From Verrucomicrobiota bacterium (GTDB lineage Bacteria; Chlamydiota; Chlamydiia; Chlamydiales; JAEYWL01), in the NCBI GenBank assembly GCA_023428915.1, contig JAEYWL010000050.1:1-22769 (forward strand): a stretch of 22,769 bases of DNA. Direction: 5' to 3'. Of this stretch, positions 13,225 through 21,934 are shown in pieces. Position 1 is the stretch's first letter. Every line of letters begins with the position of its first letter. A program made the position numbers and the translations under genes. The notes under the pieces were generated by a model. That model saw only the letters and a list, made by a program, of their open reading frames with translations. It was not told the DNA's origin and did no database searches.

Positions 13225-15723
13225 TCAGTCTACTTTGCAAGGCTCAACATTCCAAATTTCCTTCGTGTATTCTTCAATAGTGCGATCGCTTGAGAATTTG
13301 CCTGAGGCCGAGATATTGAGAATTGCTTTTTGCGCCCACCCATAAGGATCCGCATACAGCTTGCACAGTTTAGCATCAGCCTCTAAATAGGAGTGTAAAT
13401 CAGCCAGATGCAAGTATTTTTCACCAAACCGGGTTAACATTTGGTAAAGAGGCAGGAACACATCTTTTTCATTTGGGCTAAATGAGTTGTCCGTGATCCT
13501 ATCCAACGCTTCTTTGATTTCCGGGTCATGGTCATAATGCCATAGGGGATTGTACCAGCCTACAGTTTCACTGACTTGCTGAGCAGTGAGGCCGAAGAGA
13601 AAAAAATTGTCTTCGCCAGCTTCTTGGGCCATTTCTATGGTGGCTCCATCATAGGTTCCAATAGTTAAAGCGCCGTTCATCATAAATTTCATATTGCTTG
13701 TGCCGCTAGCCTCGTAACCGGCTGTTGAAATCTGATTGGAGACATCACTGGCTGGAATCAGCCTTTCAGCTAAAGAAACGCAGTAATCAGGCAGAAAACA
13801 AACTTTAAGACGGCCGCGTACATCTGGATCATGATTTATGGTCGCCGCCAAATTGTTGATGAATTTAATGATCAATTTTGCCAGGCGGTAAGCGGGCGCC
13901 GCCTTTCCTGAAAAGAAAAATGTCCGCGGCAGAATGTCGCTATGGGGGTTGGCTTTTAATCTTCCATACAAAACAATAATACGCAAGGCATTCAGCATTT
14001 GCCTTTTATATTCATGAATCCGTTTGATCTGGCAATCGAAAATACTGTGAGGGTCGACTTTCTCTCCAATAGCCTGATAAAGCCAATGGGCAAAAGAGTT
14101 TTTGGCTTCCCTTTTAGCCCGCAGCCATTCTTCCCTAAAGTCCACCTCTGTAGCTAGCGGTTTTAAAAGGCGCAGCTGATCTAAATCCTTAACCCAGTCA
14201 TCTCCTATAGCCTCTGTAATAATGTTTGCAAGTGAAGGGTTGGCCAATTGCAGCCAGCGCCTGGGAGTCACGCCATTGGTCTTGTTATTAAAACGGTTAG
14301 GATAGACCTCTGCCATATCCTTGAAAGTAGTAGTCCGCAAGAGTTCCGAATGCAGCGCTGCGACCCCATTTGTGCTGTGGGAGCCTACAATAGCGAGGTT
14401 GCCCATGCGGATTTTTTTAACACCGCCCTCTTCAACCAAGCTTACAGTTTGGACACGGGGCTCATTGTCTGGATAAGCCTTTCTGACATAACTTAGGTGG
14501 CGTTGGTTTATTTCATAGATAATTTCCAATAATCGCGGCTGCAGAACATCAAACCAGGCTGTCGGCCATTTCTCTAAAGCTTCAGGAAGCAAGGTATGAT
14601 TGGTATATGCTAGTGTGCGCAAGGTTAGGTCGAAAGCCTCATCCCAGGGCAGCTTAGCTTCGTCCAATAGCACCCGCATAAGTTCGGGAACTGCCATAGA
14701 AGGATGAGTGTCATTCATTTGTATGGCCACTTTTTCCGGCAAAGTATGCCAATCATTGTTGTTCTTTCTGAATCTCCGTATGAGATCGGCAATCGAGCAG
14801 GCTGCTAAAAAATATTCCTGCACAAAGCGCAGGGCTTGGCCTTTAGCAGTGCTGTCATCGGGGTATAAGACCCGGGTAATTGATTCAGCTATAAGTGTTT
14901 CGGCAATCGCCCCTACAAAATCACCGTGGCTAAAGCGCTGTAAATCAAAATATTCAGGCGAAGCTGCCGACCATAAACGCAAAGTGTTAATATTTTCTCC
15001 CCCATAGCCTACAACAGGGCGGTCATAAGGCACGCCATATAAACTTGACGGCCTTCCTATAATGGGCCGTAATTCCCCGTCCTGGAAATTAAAGGAGCAA
15101 TTTAAATGTATTTTTACCCGTTCACTTAAGCGTTGCACTTCCCAAGGATCCGGTCTCCGCAGCCAGTTGTCAGGCTGCTCTACTTGCCAGCCATTTTTTA
15201 TGAGCTGCTTAAAGATGCCGTATTCATAGCGCAAACCGTACCCCATAGCCGGAAGTTGCAAGGTGGCCATAGAATCTAAAAAGCAAGCAGCTAAACGTCC
15301 AAGACCTCCATTGCCGAGTCCGGCATCCGGTTCTTGTTCGAGCAATACATCCCAATTTATTTTTTCATGCTTGATTAATTTATTAGCCGCACCCCTAATG
15401 AATAAATTCATAATATTGTTCGAGAGGGACCGGCCAATGAGGAATTCCATTGAGAGATAATAGACCCGTTTGGCATTTTGCTGGTCGTAACTTTTTTCTG
15501 TTTGTATCCAGCGCTGGGATAGGACATCTCTTACGGAATGGGCGCATGCTTCATATTGCACACGGGAGCTGGCCCTGGCTAAGTCGATAATGTTATCAAA
15601 GATGAGATGGCGTTCATATAATCCGTTTTCTTCTCCGGAAAAATGTACCGGTCCGCAGTTATATTGTTTAAGTATACGCTCTTGCAGTTCTTGATCCGAA
15701 GGACCTTCTTTCAATTTTCCCAT
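13225..15723 (-). CDS. glgP: Glycogen/maltodextrin phosphorylase
   Basis: An 832-residue full-length glycogen phosphorylase. It releases glucose-1-phosphate from alpha-1,4-glucan ends using phosphate and pyridoxal phosphate. Family blocks are VYYLSMEFLIGRSLSNN, EQEPDAGLGNGGLGRLAACFLDS, QMNDTHPS, and the cofactor site EASGTSNMKFMMNGAL, with the Schiff-base Lys at residue 679. The ending (SSDRTIEEYTKEIW) is typical, so both termini look intact. On the reverse strand AAGGA lies six bases before the ATG. The gene is divergent from phosphoketolase across about 100 AT-rich bases, so joint control from that region is plausible. No other glycogen gene is in the window. The degraded repeat and toxin island begins right after its stop. 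Confidence 0.97.
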   Translation of the reverse strand: MGKLKEGPSDQELQERILKQYNCGPVHFSGEENGLYERHLIFDNIIDLARASSRVQYEACAHSVRDVLSQRWIQTEKSYDQQNAKRVYYLSMEFLIGRSLSNNIMNLFIRGAANKLIKHEKINWDVLLEQEPDAGLGNGGLGRLAACFLDSMATLQLPAMGYGLRYEYGIFKQLIKNGWQVEQPDNWLRRPDPWEVQRLSERVKIHLNCSFNFQDGELRPIIGRPSSLYGVPYDRPVVGYGGENINTLRLWSAASPEYFDLQRFSHGDFVGAIAETLIAESITRVLYPDDSTAKGQALRFVQEYFLAACSIADLIRRFRKNNNDWHTLPEKVAIQMNDTHPSMAVPELMRVLLDEAKLPWDEAFDLTLRTLAYTNHTLLPEALEKWPTAWFDVLQPRLLEIIYEINQRHLSYVRKAYPDNEPRVQTVSLVEEGGVKKIRMGNLAIVGSHSTNGVAALHSELLRTTTFKDMAEVYPNRFNNKTNGVTPRRWLQLANPSLANIITEAIGDDWVKDLDQLRLLKPLATEVDFREEWLRAKREAKNSFAHWLYQAIGEKVDPHSIFDCQIKRIHEYKRQMLNALRIIVLYGRLKANPHSDILPRTFFFSGKAAPAYRLAKLIIKFINNLAATINHDPDVRGRLKVCFLPDYCVSLAERLIPASDVSNQISTAGYEASGTSNMKFMMNGALTIGTYDGATIEMAQEAGEDNFFLFGLTAQQVSETVGWYNPLWHYDHDPEIKEALDRITDNSFSPNEKDVFLPLYQMLTRFGEKYLHLADLHSYLEADAKLCKLYADPYGWAQKAILNISASGKFSSDRTIEEYTKEIWNVEPCKVD

Positions 15724-15824
15724 ACATATCCTTTTTAGATTCCACTGATATTAATAATGTTTTTTTTAATTATTGTAATTAGAGTTATGATCGGGAACAA
15801 GATAATCAATTATAGGAAAGGTAT

Positions 15825-18218
15825 ATGGCTATGTTAACAGAAACTCCAAAAAAGGCTGAGGGCGTATTGTCAGAACGAGAAGTAGATTTAATGCATGCTT
15901 ACTGGAGGGCTGCAAACTACCTATCGGTCGGGCAGATTTATCTTTTGGATAACCCTTTGCTAAGAGAGCCTCTCACTAAACAGCACATTAAACCACGCCT
16001 GCTTGGGCATTGGGGAACGACACCCGGCCTTAACTTTATTTATGTGCATTTGAACAGGCTTATTAAGCAGCAAGATCTTAATATGATTTATATCGCAGGG
16101 CCTGGCCATGGAGGGCCTGGATTAGTGGCAAATACCTATCTTGAAGGCACCTATAGTGAATATTATCCAAATATTTCACAAGATGAAGATGGGATGCGGA
16201 AATTGTTTAAGCAGTTTTCATTTCCCGGCGGCATCCCCAGCCACGTAGCTCCAGAAACACCAGGTTCCATCCATGAAGGCGGAGAACTTGGTTATGCTGT
16301 TTCCCACGCTTTTGGGGCTGCTTTTGACAATCCAAATTTAATCGTAGCCTGCGTGGTGGGAGACGGCGAGGCGGAAACCGGGCCTTTGGCTGCTTCCTGG
16401 CATTCCAATAAGTTTTTGAATCCGGCGCGCGATGGCGCAGTGCTGCCTATTCTCCATTTAAATGGCTACAAGATTGCTAATCCAACCATTTTGGGCAGAA
16501 TGAGCCATGAAGAGCTCGAACACCTCTTTCTTGGCTATGGCTATAAACCCTTCTTTGTGGAGGGATCCGATCCCGAAGAAATGCACCAGAAAATGGCGGC
16601 TGTTCTGGATCAAGTTATTGAAGAGATTAAAGATATTCAGAAAAAGGCGCGCACCAGTAAAAATGTGGAGTGTCCGCAATGGCCGATTATCATCTTGCGC
16701 TCTCCTAAAGGCTGGACTGGTCCGAAAGAAGTCGATGGCCTGAAAACAGAGGACTTTTGGCGTTCCCACCAGGTGCCCTTTGCCAAGATGGATTCCGAGC
16801 ATATCAGACTGTTGGAAAAATGGTTGAAGAGCTATAAGCCCGAAGAGCTGTTTGATGAAAATGGAAAATTCTTTGAAGAACTAGCTGAACTTGCACCCAA
16901 GGGCACAAGACGCATGGGCGACAATCCGCATGCTAATGGAGGAATACTCTTGAAAGAGCTGAAAATCCCGGATTTTCGCAAGTACGCTGTTGACGTGCCC
17001 AAGCCCGGACAGGTTATTGCAGAGTCAACCCGGGTCATGGGAGGGTTTTTGCGCGATATTATGGCGCTTAATATGTCTCAAGCTAATTTTAGGGTGATGG
17101 GCCCTGATGAAATTGCTTCCAATCGGCTGAGCAGTTTATTTGAAGTGACCGACCGCGTATGGATGGAGCCGACCATCCCTGAAGACGACCACTTATCGCC
17201 GGATGGCAGGGTTATGGAAATATTAAGTGAACATACCTGTCAAGGGTGGCTGGAAGGATATTTGTTGACGGGACGCCATGGCTTATTTACTTCATATGAA
17301 GCTTTTATCCACCTGGTTGATTCAATGTTTAACCAGCATGCCAAATGGTTGAAAGTGACTCGTAGCATACCTTGGCGCAGGCCTATAGCCTCTCTAAACT
17401 ACTTGCTTTCCTCCCACGTATGGCGTCAAGACCATAACGGATTCAGCCACCAGGATCCGGGCTTTATCGACCATGTGGTCAATAAGAAGGCCGATATTAT
17501 TAGGGCATATTTTCCGCCTGATGCCAATACTTTGCTTTCAGTCACAGACCATTGCCTAAGAAGCCACAACTATATTAACGTCATTGTCGCCGGCAAGCAG
17601 CCGCAGCCGCAGTGGTTAAATATGGACCAAGCTGTCAAGCATTGCACAGCTGGAATTGGAATTTGGAGCTGGGCAAGCAATGACCAGGGCGGAGAGCCCG
17701 ATGTGGTGATGGCCTGCTGCGGCGATGTGCCCACTATGGAAACATTGGCAGCTGTGGATCTTTTACGAAAACATGTGCCGGATGTTAAAGTCCGCGTGAT
17801 CAATGTTGTGGACCTGATGACCTTGCAGCCTAAAGAAGAACATCCTCATGGGCTCTCTGACAAAGAGTTCGATGTGCTGTTTACCAAAAATAAGCCGATC
17901 ATCTTTGCCTATCATGGCTATCCGTGGCTAATTCACAGGCTGACTTATCGCCGCAACAATCATGGCAACTTGCATGTAAGAGGATACAAAGAGGAGGGAA
18001 CAACAACGACTCCTTTTGATATCCTGGTAATGAATGAACTGGATAGGTACCATTTAGTGGCAGATGTCATTGACCGCGTGCCTCGTTTGGGAGAAGTTGC
18101 AGCCTATGCTAAACAAAATATTCGGGAAAAATTGATCGACCATAAGTTGTATGTCACACAATATGGCCAGGATATGCCTGAAATTCGGGATTGGCAGTGG
18201 CCGTATGCAGCAAATTAA
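15825..18218 (+). CDS. xfp: Xylulose-5-phosphate/fructose-6-phosphate phosphoketolase
   Basis: A 797-residue phosphoketolase of standard length. This thiamine-diphosphate enzyme splits xylulose-5-phosphate or fructose-6-phosphate with phosphate to acetyl-phosphate plus a smaller aldose phosphate. Motifs in order are the N-terminal YWRAANYLSVGQIYL, the active-site GPGHGGPG, the family signature EGGELGYAVSHAFGAAFDNP, and GDGEAETGPLAASWHSNKF near residue 180, which binds ThDP-Mg. The C-terminal half keeps the pyrimidine and transketolase-like domains through to the end. GGAAAGG lies just before the ATG. An intrinsic terminator follows at once. Acetyl-phosphate could feed ATP or acetyl-CoA production; no acetate kinase or phosphotransacetylase is in the window. 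The dual substrate range is assumed from the family. Confidence 0.96.
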   Translation: MAMLTETPKKAEGVLSEREVDLMHAYWRAANYLSVGQIYLLDNPLLREPLTKQHIKPRLLGHWGTTPGLNFIYVHLNRLIKQQDLNMIYIAGPGHGGPGLVANTYLEGTYSEYYPNISQDEDGMRKLFKQFSFPGGIPSHVAPETPGSIHEGGELGYAVSHAFGAAFDNPNLIVACVVGDGEAETGPLAASWHSNKFLNPARDGAVLPILHLNGYKIANPTILGRMSHEELEHLFLGYGYKPFFVEGSDPEEMHQKMAAVLDQVIEEIKDIQKKARTSKNVECPQWPIIILRSPKGWTGPKEVDGLKTEDFWRSHQVPFAKMDSEHIRLLEKWLKSYKPEELFDENGKFFEELAELAPKGTRRMGDNPHANGGILLKELKIPDFRKYAVDVPKPGQVIAESTRVMGGFLRDIMALNMSQANFRVMGPDEIASNRLSSLFEVTDRVWMEPTIPEDDHLSPDGRVMEILSEHTCQGWLEGYLLTGRHGLFTSYEAFIHLVDSMFNQHAKWLKVTRSIPWRRPIASLNYLLSSHVWRQDHNGFSHQDPGFIDHVVNKKADIIRAYFPPDANTLLSVTDHCLRSHNYINVIVAGKQPQPQWLNMDQAVKHCTAGIGIWSWASNDQGGEPDVVMACCGDVPTMETLAAVDLLRKHVPDVKVRVINVVDLMTLQPKEEHPHGLSDKEFDVLFTKNKPIIFAYHGYPWLIHRLTYRRNNHGNLHVRGYKEEGTTTTPFDILVMNELDRYHLVADVIDRVPRLGEVAAYAKQNIREKLIDHKLYVTQYGQDMPEIRDWQWPYAAN

Positions 18219-18259
18219 TTAATCAAATTGTCTAATATTGACAAGTTGATTAAGTTTTT
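18219..18259 (+). terminator. Intrinsic terminator of the phosphoketolase gene
   Basis: Starting right after the stop codon, TTAATCAAATTGTC (18219-18232) pairs with GACAAGTTGATTAA (18240-18253) with one mismatch and a 7-nt loop. GTTTTTG follows. The stem is AT-rich but long, and its place is right for ending the xfp transcript. Confidence 0.7.
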
Positions 18260-18295
18260 GTTATCCTATTAGCTGCAACAAACTAATAGGATAAC
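18260..18295. other. 13-bp perfect inverted repeat before the cyclodeaminase gene
   Basis: GTTATCCTATTAG (18260-18272) pairs perfectly with CTAATAGGATAAC (18283-18295) across the 10-nt loop CTGCAACAAA. It directly follows the xfp terminator and ends 22 bases before the next ATG. No T run follows on the plus strand. It could be an operator-type palindrome, a leader hairpin limiting translation of the next gene, or a second terminator stem. Confidence 0.6.
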
Positions 18296-18317
18296 ATTCA
18301 TACCATTCTTTATTATC

Positions 18318-19265
18318 ATGAAAATCTACTCATTACAGCAGCTGCAAGCCATTACTAATTTTTCATTTCTTATACAGCGAGTCGAATCTGGATTTGCTGC
18401 GTATTCTAAAGGCGATGCAGCCGTGCCGCAGGTGGTGCATATGGAATTTATGCAGCCGCCCGGGAATTTGCATATTAAATGCGCAAGTTCTAAAGAAGAC
18501 TATTATGCCGTTAAGATTGCCTCTTGCTTTCCCAAGAATTCTGAAGAGGGATTAAACACCTTGCAAGGCATGATCTTACTGTTCTGCAAACGCACAGGCA
18601 AGCCTGAAGTGCTATTTCAAGATGAAGGTTATCTGACTAATCTTAGAACCGGCATAGCAGGTGCTATTTGTGCAAAATACTTAGCGCCAAAAAACCTTGG
18701 GGCTATTGGCATTATTGGAACAGGGGCACAGGCGCGTTTTCAATTACGTTTATTACGTGCGGTTGTGGATTGCCGCAAAGTCTGGATATGGTCGCCAAAC
18801 CGCAATTCTATGATTCAGTTTCAGCAAGAGCCTGAATTTGCCGATTTTACAATCATGTTGGCTTCCACCCCAGCTGAAGCAGCAAAACATTGCCGGCTCA
18901 TTGCTACAACTACGCCTAGCCGCGAACCGTTATTAAGAGCGGCGGATATTCAGCCGGGCACTCACATCACTGCATTAGGTTCAGACTCGCCTGGCAAGCA
19001 AGAATTGGACCCGGTAATCTTTAAGAAGGCCAAACGGATTATTGTAGATAGCCGCTTGCAGTGCTTTGCATATGGAGAAACATTCTGCGCTTTAAAAGCG
19101 TGTATGATTGCCAAAAGCCAGGTAGAAGAATTAGGGGAATTGGTGGCCGGGTATAAGTCCGCCAGGGAAACTGAAGATGAAATTACACTAGCAGACCTTA
19201 CAGGTCTTGGCATTCAAGATTTGGAAATCGCTTTAGGCTTTAAACAATTATTAGAGATTTCTTGA
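18318..19265 (+). CDS. Ornithine cyclodeaminase/mu-crystallin family protein
   Basis: A 315-residue protein of the ornithine cyclodeaminase/mu-crystallin family. Members include ornithine and alanine dehydrogenases, ketimine reductases and enzymes of siderophore-type amino acid synthesis. Visible are Lys66 in YAVKIASCFP, Arg110 in LTNLRTGIAGAICAKYL, and the NAD(P)-binding turn GIIGTGAQARFQ (131-142). The C-terminus TLADLTGLGIQDLEIA is also typical. The acid residue expected near the end of the Rossmann domain lies within ITALGSDSPGKQELD. No ribosome site is evident before the ATG; the hairpin at 18260-18295 lies just upstream. The real substrate cannot be chosen from sequence. Confidence 0.88.
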   Translation: MKIYSLQQLQAITNFSFLIQRVESGFAAYSKGDAAVPQVVHMEFMQPPGNLHIKCASSKEDYYAVKIASCFPKNSEEGLNTLQGMILLFCKRTGKPEVLFQDEGYLTNLRTGIAGAICAKYLAPKNLGAIGIIGTGAQARFQLRLLRAVVDCRKVWIWSPNRNSMIQFQQEPEFADFTIMLASTPAEAAKHCRLIATTTPSREPLLRAADIQPGTHITALGSDSPGKQELDPVIFKKAKRIIVDSRLQCFAYGETFCALKACMIAKSQVEELGELVAGYKSARETEDEITLADLTGLGIQDLEIALGFKQLLEIS

Positions 19266-19331
19266 GTTGTTAACACTGTATTAACAATTATAGTGATAAA
19301 ATAATAATGCTATTAATTAAGTTTGGTGTTT

Positions 19332-20330
19332 ATGTATTACTATTTGTTGTTAATTTTTTTCTCTGTGCTTGCACCCCTTCAAGCAGAAGAATGCGCGCCT
19401 ATGCTAGATAAAGAGGTTCTTGCAAAAGAAAATGAAGAAATTAAAAAGCGCTCTGAAGAGCAAGCCAGAATTTATGAAATGCCTGAAAATGTGGATCTAT
19501 TAGAGATTACAGACAGGGTGCTGGCCAGCCCTTTTGTTTCAGAAAAGAATAAGCAGAACATTATCGCTAATCATAGGCAAATTTATATTTTCAACTACCC
19601 GAGCGATAGCCTGAAGATAAAAGGTGTGATTAGCTATGTTCCCGACCCTCAAAATCAGCCGCTATTAGTGATGCTCAGAGGCGGCAATAAAAATTTTGGG
19701 GTCATAAATCCCGGCAGCGATTATCTAAACAGCGGTTCTATAACAACTCTGGCAACCCTTTATCGCGATGGGGTAAGTGAGGGTATGGATGAATATGGCG
19801 GAGAAGATGTCAACGACGTGTACAACCTAGTGCAATATATTCCTGCGCTAGAAGCTAAGCTAGCCATTCAAATTTCAAAAAATAACAAGTATTTGTTAGG
19901 CGGCAGCAGAGGAGGCATGCAGATGTTCTTAGCCCTTACCCGTTTTCCAGAGCTGCAAACATACTTTAGTAAAGTCGTTTCCCTGTCAGGTTTGCTTGAT
20001 ATGAACGCGTCTATAGCTTCAAGGCCTGATATGGCAGAGTTGTATATTGATGAATTTGGTTTACAGCCTGATGTCAATCAAGAAGAATGGATAGCCAAAA
20101 GAAATCCATTGGCGCATGTTTCAGAACTTAATTCAAATATCCCTGTTCTCATAATACAGGGAGCGCTGGATATTCGGGTGGAACTTGAGCAGGGGTACAA
20201 AATGGCGGAAGCGCTGCAGGCTAATGGCAATCCAGTGACCTACTTGGAGTATGAAAATGGCGACCATTGCCTCCTCAATATGCCGGAGCGCATGTCTATC
20301 ATTCTAGATTGGTTAGAAAACGGCTCTTAA
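19332..20330 (+). CDS. Exported alpha/beta hydrolase, S9-peptidase/esterase-like
   Basis: A 332-residue hydrolase with a signal peptide, MYYYLLLIFFSVLAPLQA, probably cut after residue 17 or 18, so it would act in the periplasm or outside. The catalytic triad is visible: Ser192 in GGSRGG, Asp280 in QGALDIRV and His312 in NGDHCLL. The N-terminal 90 residues before the hydrolase fold include a charged helical part (EVLAKENEEIKKRSEEQARI). Fold and motifs resemble prolyl-oligopeptidase-type (S9) hydrolases; an esterase is equally possible. The frame extends to a TTG at 19323, but the ATG at 19332 gives a cleaner signal peptide. No strong ribosome site is seen. It starts 66 bases after the cyclodeaminase gene on the same strand. 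Confidence 0.8.
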   Translation: MYYYLLLIFFSVLAPLQAEECAPMLDKEVLAKENEEIKKRSEEQARIYEMPENVDLLEITDRVLASPFVSEKNKQNIIANHRQIYIFNYPSDSLKIKGVISYVPDPQNQPLLVMLRGGNKNFGVINPGSDYLNSGSITTLATLYRDGVSEGMDEYGGEDVNDVYNLVQYIPALEAKLAIQISKNNKYLLGGSRGGMQMFLALTRFPELQTYFSKVVSLSGLLDMNASIASRPDMAELYIDEFGLQPDVNQEEWIAKRNPLAHVSELNSNIPVLIIQGALDIRVELEQGYKMAEALQANGNPVTYLEYENGDHCLLNMPERMSIILDWLENGS

Positions 20331-20451
20331 AGGTCGATTCCTAAACTCCAGTTTTGGTATGGGCAAATATTTGGCGCTTAGTCTATTAAGTCCCTGGGGT
20401 CGTTAAGGTCCATTGTCCATTTAAGCGCCTGATTCAGGCTTTAGGATTGCC

Positions 20452-21384
20452 TTATAATATTTTCCCGATTGAAATATCGTCAGGGTCTAGTTCATAGCCG
20501 TCTGGATCGTTAAAAGCCATTTCCTGGTAGTTTTGCTTAAGATAAAATGGCAGCGATTCTTTTCTTGATTGCGTATGCAGGCTTGCATAGCCTTGATGGG
20601 TTAGCCAGCGTTCGCATTGCCTGATTAATAAACTGCCGAGCCCTTGCTTGCGCAGACTTCGTTCAATGACTAAGATTCTTAAGACCGCCCGGTTTTCAGG
20701 CCAGAGCTGTAAATGCGCATAGCCGGCAATGGTTGCATTACTATAGAAGACAAAATGGACATGTTTATTGTCTTCAAATGTCCAGGTATAAGGGTCGAAG
20801 GCTTTAAAGAAGTAGCGCTTTCTAAAATCGCGGACAGCTTGCCACTCCTTCTCTGTTAAAGCCTTCACGAGCCGGCACCCCCGATAACCGCTTTTGGCAT
20901 CTATTTCGCTAATAAATGCCTCTTTGCCATTGCAGTAGCCATTAATATCATTAGGAAATTGCTGCGCGAGATGTTGCTTAAGAACTGCATAATTTTTGGC
21001 GTCTTCCGGATGGGAAATTAGCCAGTCGCGAAAGTGCACATGCCGCTCTATTTCAGCATCCCCTATTTGAAACACATGCACATGATGTGTGCGCAGCTCC
21101 TTGCCTTTGAGAAAAAACCGCCTAAAGGCAATGCCATGCTCGCCTTTAGCTTCATATCCCAGCTGCTGCATTGCTTCAGCCGCTTTATCAACAGCCTGTA
21201 TATCTTTAACTACCGCCAGCATGTCTATTACGGGTTTTGCAGGCAATCCTGGAACTGCCGTAGAGCCGACGTGATGGACGGCGGTGCAATTATTTCCCAA
21301 TGCTTTTTGCACCAACCAGGCCTCTTCTCTAAAAAGGTTTGACCAATTAAGATCGTATGGGACAACTTCTAGTTTTCTTTGCAT
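20452..21384 (-). CDS. GrpB (nucleotidyltransferase-like) and GNAT acetyltransferase fusion
   Basis: A 310-residue two-domain protein. Residues 1-165 are a GrpB/UPF0157 domain with HVGSTAVPGLPAKPVID at 38-54, the nucleotidyltransferase-like motif. In relatives the end often reads DIDI; here it is DMLAV, so the second metal ligand is missing and activity is doubtful. Residues 170-310 are a GNAT domain with the acetyl-CoA loop RKQGLGSLL starting at 245 and a final SLPFYLKQNYQEM block. The two domains are normally separate proteins, so the join is unusual. A weak AGG lies about ten bases before the ATG on the reverse strand. The small membrane protein gene lies 34 bases upstream. Substrates are unknown. 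Confidence 0.85.
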   Translation of the reverse strand: MQRKLEVVPYDLNWSNLFREEAWLVQKALGNNCTAVHHVGSTAVPGLPAKPVIDMLAVVKDIQAVDKAAEAMQQLGYEAKGEHGIAFRRFFLKGKELRTHHVHVFQIGDAEIERHVHFRDWLISHPEDAKNYAVLKQHLAQQFPNDINGYCNGKEAFISEIDAKSGYRGCRLVKALTEKEWQAVRDFRKRYFFKAFDPYTWTFEDNKHVHFVFYSNATIAGYAHLQLWPENRAVLRILVIERSLRKQGLGSLLIRQCERWLTHQGYASLHTQSRKESLPFYLKQNYQEMAFNDPDGYELDPDDISIGKIL

Positions 21385-21418
21385 GAATTATCAGCCTGAA
21401 TATTTTTCATCCTATTGT

Positions 21419-21817
21419 TTACTTTTCATAAATTCCTAATAAATGATTAAGTGGGTTTACGATGAAAAGCCAAAACAGCGCATAAATAAGCGGAACGGCA
21501 ATTAAAGGAAAATAGGTCAATGACTTTGAAAAACCGACTAATTGGGGAATGTCTACTACAAAAACTCCATAAGTTGCAACAAGCAATCCCAAAACTGCAC
21601 CTGTAATTAACAATTTAATTGTCGAATTTCCTGGGATAATTTTTGAAAATGATGAAAAGTACAAAATATTCCATACACCCCAAATTATAGGTATGAAATG
21701 CAAGAGAGGGATGGGATAAATTTGAGTCTTTCCTAAAAACCCGGCAATTAGAAGAAAGAAGGGAAGAATGGTACTTGGAAAGGCTATTCCTGCGATAAAT
21801 ATTTTCACATACTTCAT
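21419..21817 (-). CDS. Small membrane protein with about four transmembrane helices
   Basis: A 132-residue very hydrophobic protein that I do not recognise. Likely membrane segments are about residues 5-28, 38-55, 67-88 and 101-122, with Lys-rich or short polar ends. The N-terminus (MKYVKIF) has positive charges that fit an N-in start. No conserved motif stands out. GAGG precedes the ATG on the reverse strand by a normal distance, so translation is credible. It lies 34 bases upstream of the GrpB-GNAT gene on the same strand and may be co-transcribed with it. It is divergent from the DUF924 gene. Confidence 0.65.
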   Translation of the reverse strand: MKYVKIFIAGIAFPSTILPFFLLIAGFLGKTQIYPIPLLHFIPIIWGVWNILYFSSFSKIIPGNSTIKLLITGAVLGLLVATYGVFVVDIPQLVGFSKSLTYFPLIAVPLIYALFWLFIVNPLNHLLGIYEK

Positions 21818-21861
21818 GATTCAATCCTCTTTTAAAATGTTGTTCCAGATATAATAAGCGC

Positions 21862-21890
21862 TTGCCACTATGTCAAGATTTTTATATAAG
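21862..21890 (+). promoter_or_regulatory. Sigma-70-like promoter of the DUF924 gene
   Basis: TTGCCA (21862-21867) and TATAAG (21885-21890) each match five of six consensus bases and are exactly 17 bases apart. Transcription would start near 21897, giving a leader of about 38 bases to the ATG at 21935. It is the best-matching promoter I found in the window. Confidence 0.55.
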
Positions 21891-21934
21891 TTTTCTTGTC
21901 AAATATTATTTGTAAGCAAACGGGCTAGAATTCA

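Noticed and set aside
14248..15460. Three plus-strand frames of 65-99 codons opposite glgP.
   Set aside because: They are shadows of a strongly conserved gene, without ribosome sites or recognisable products.
20373..20429. GGCGCTTA...TAAGCGCC as a terminator between convergent genes.
   Set aside because: The stem is only eight bases with a loop of about 41 and no T tract. The loop holds vaguely repeated TTAAGTCC-like words, too degenerate to call a repeat.
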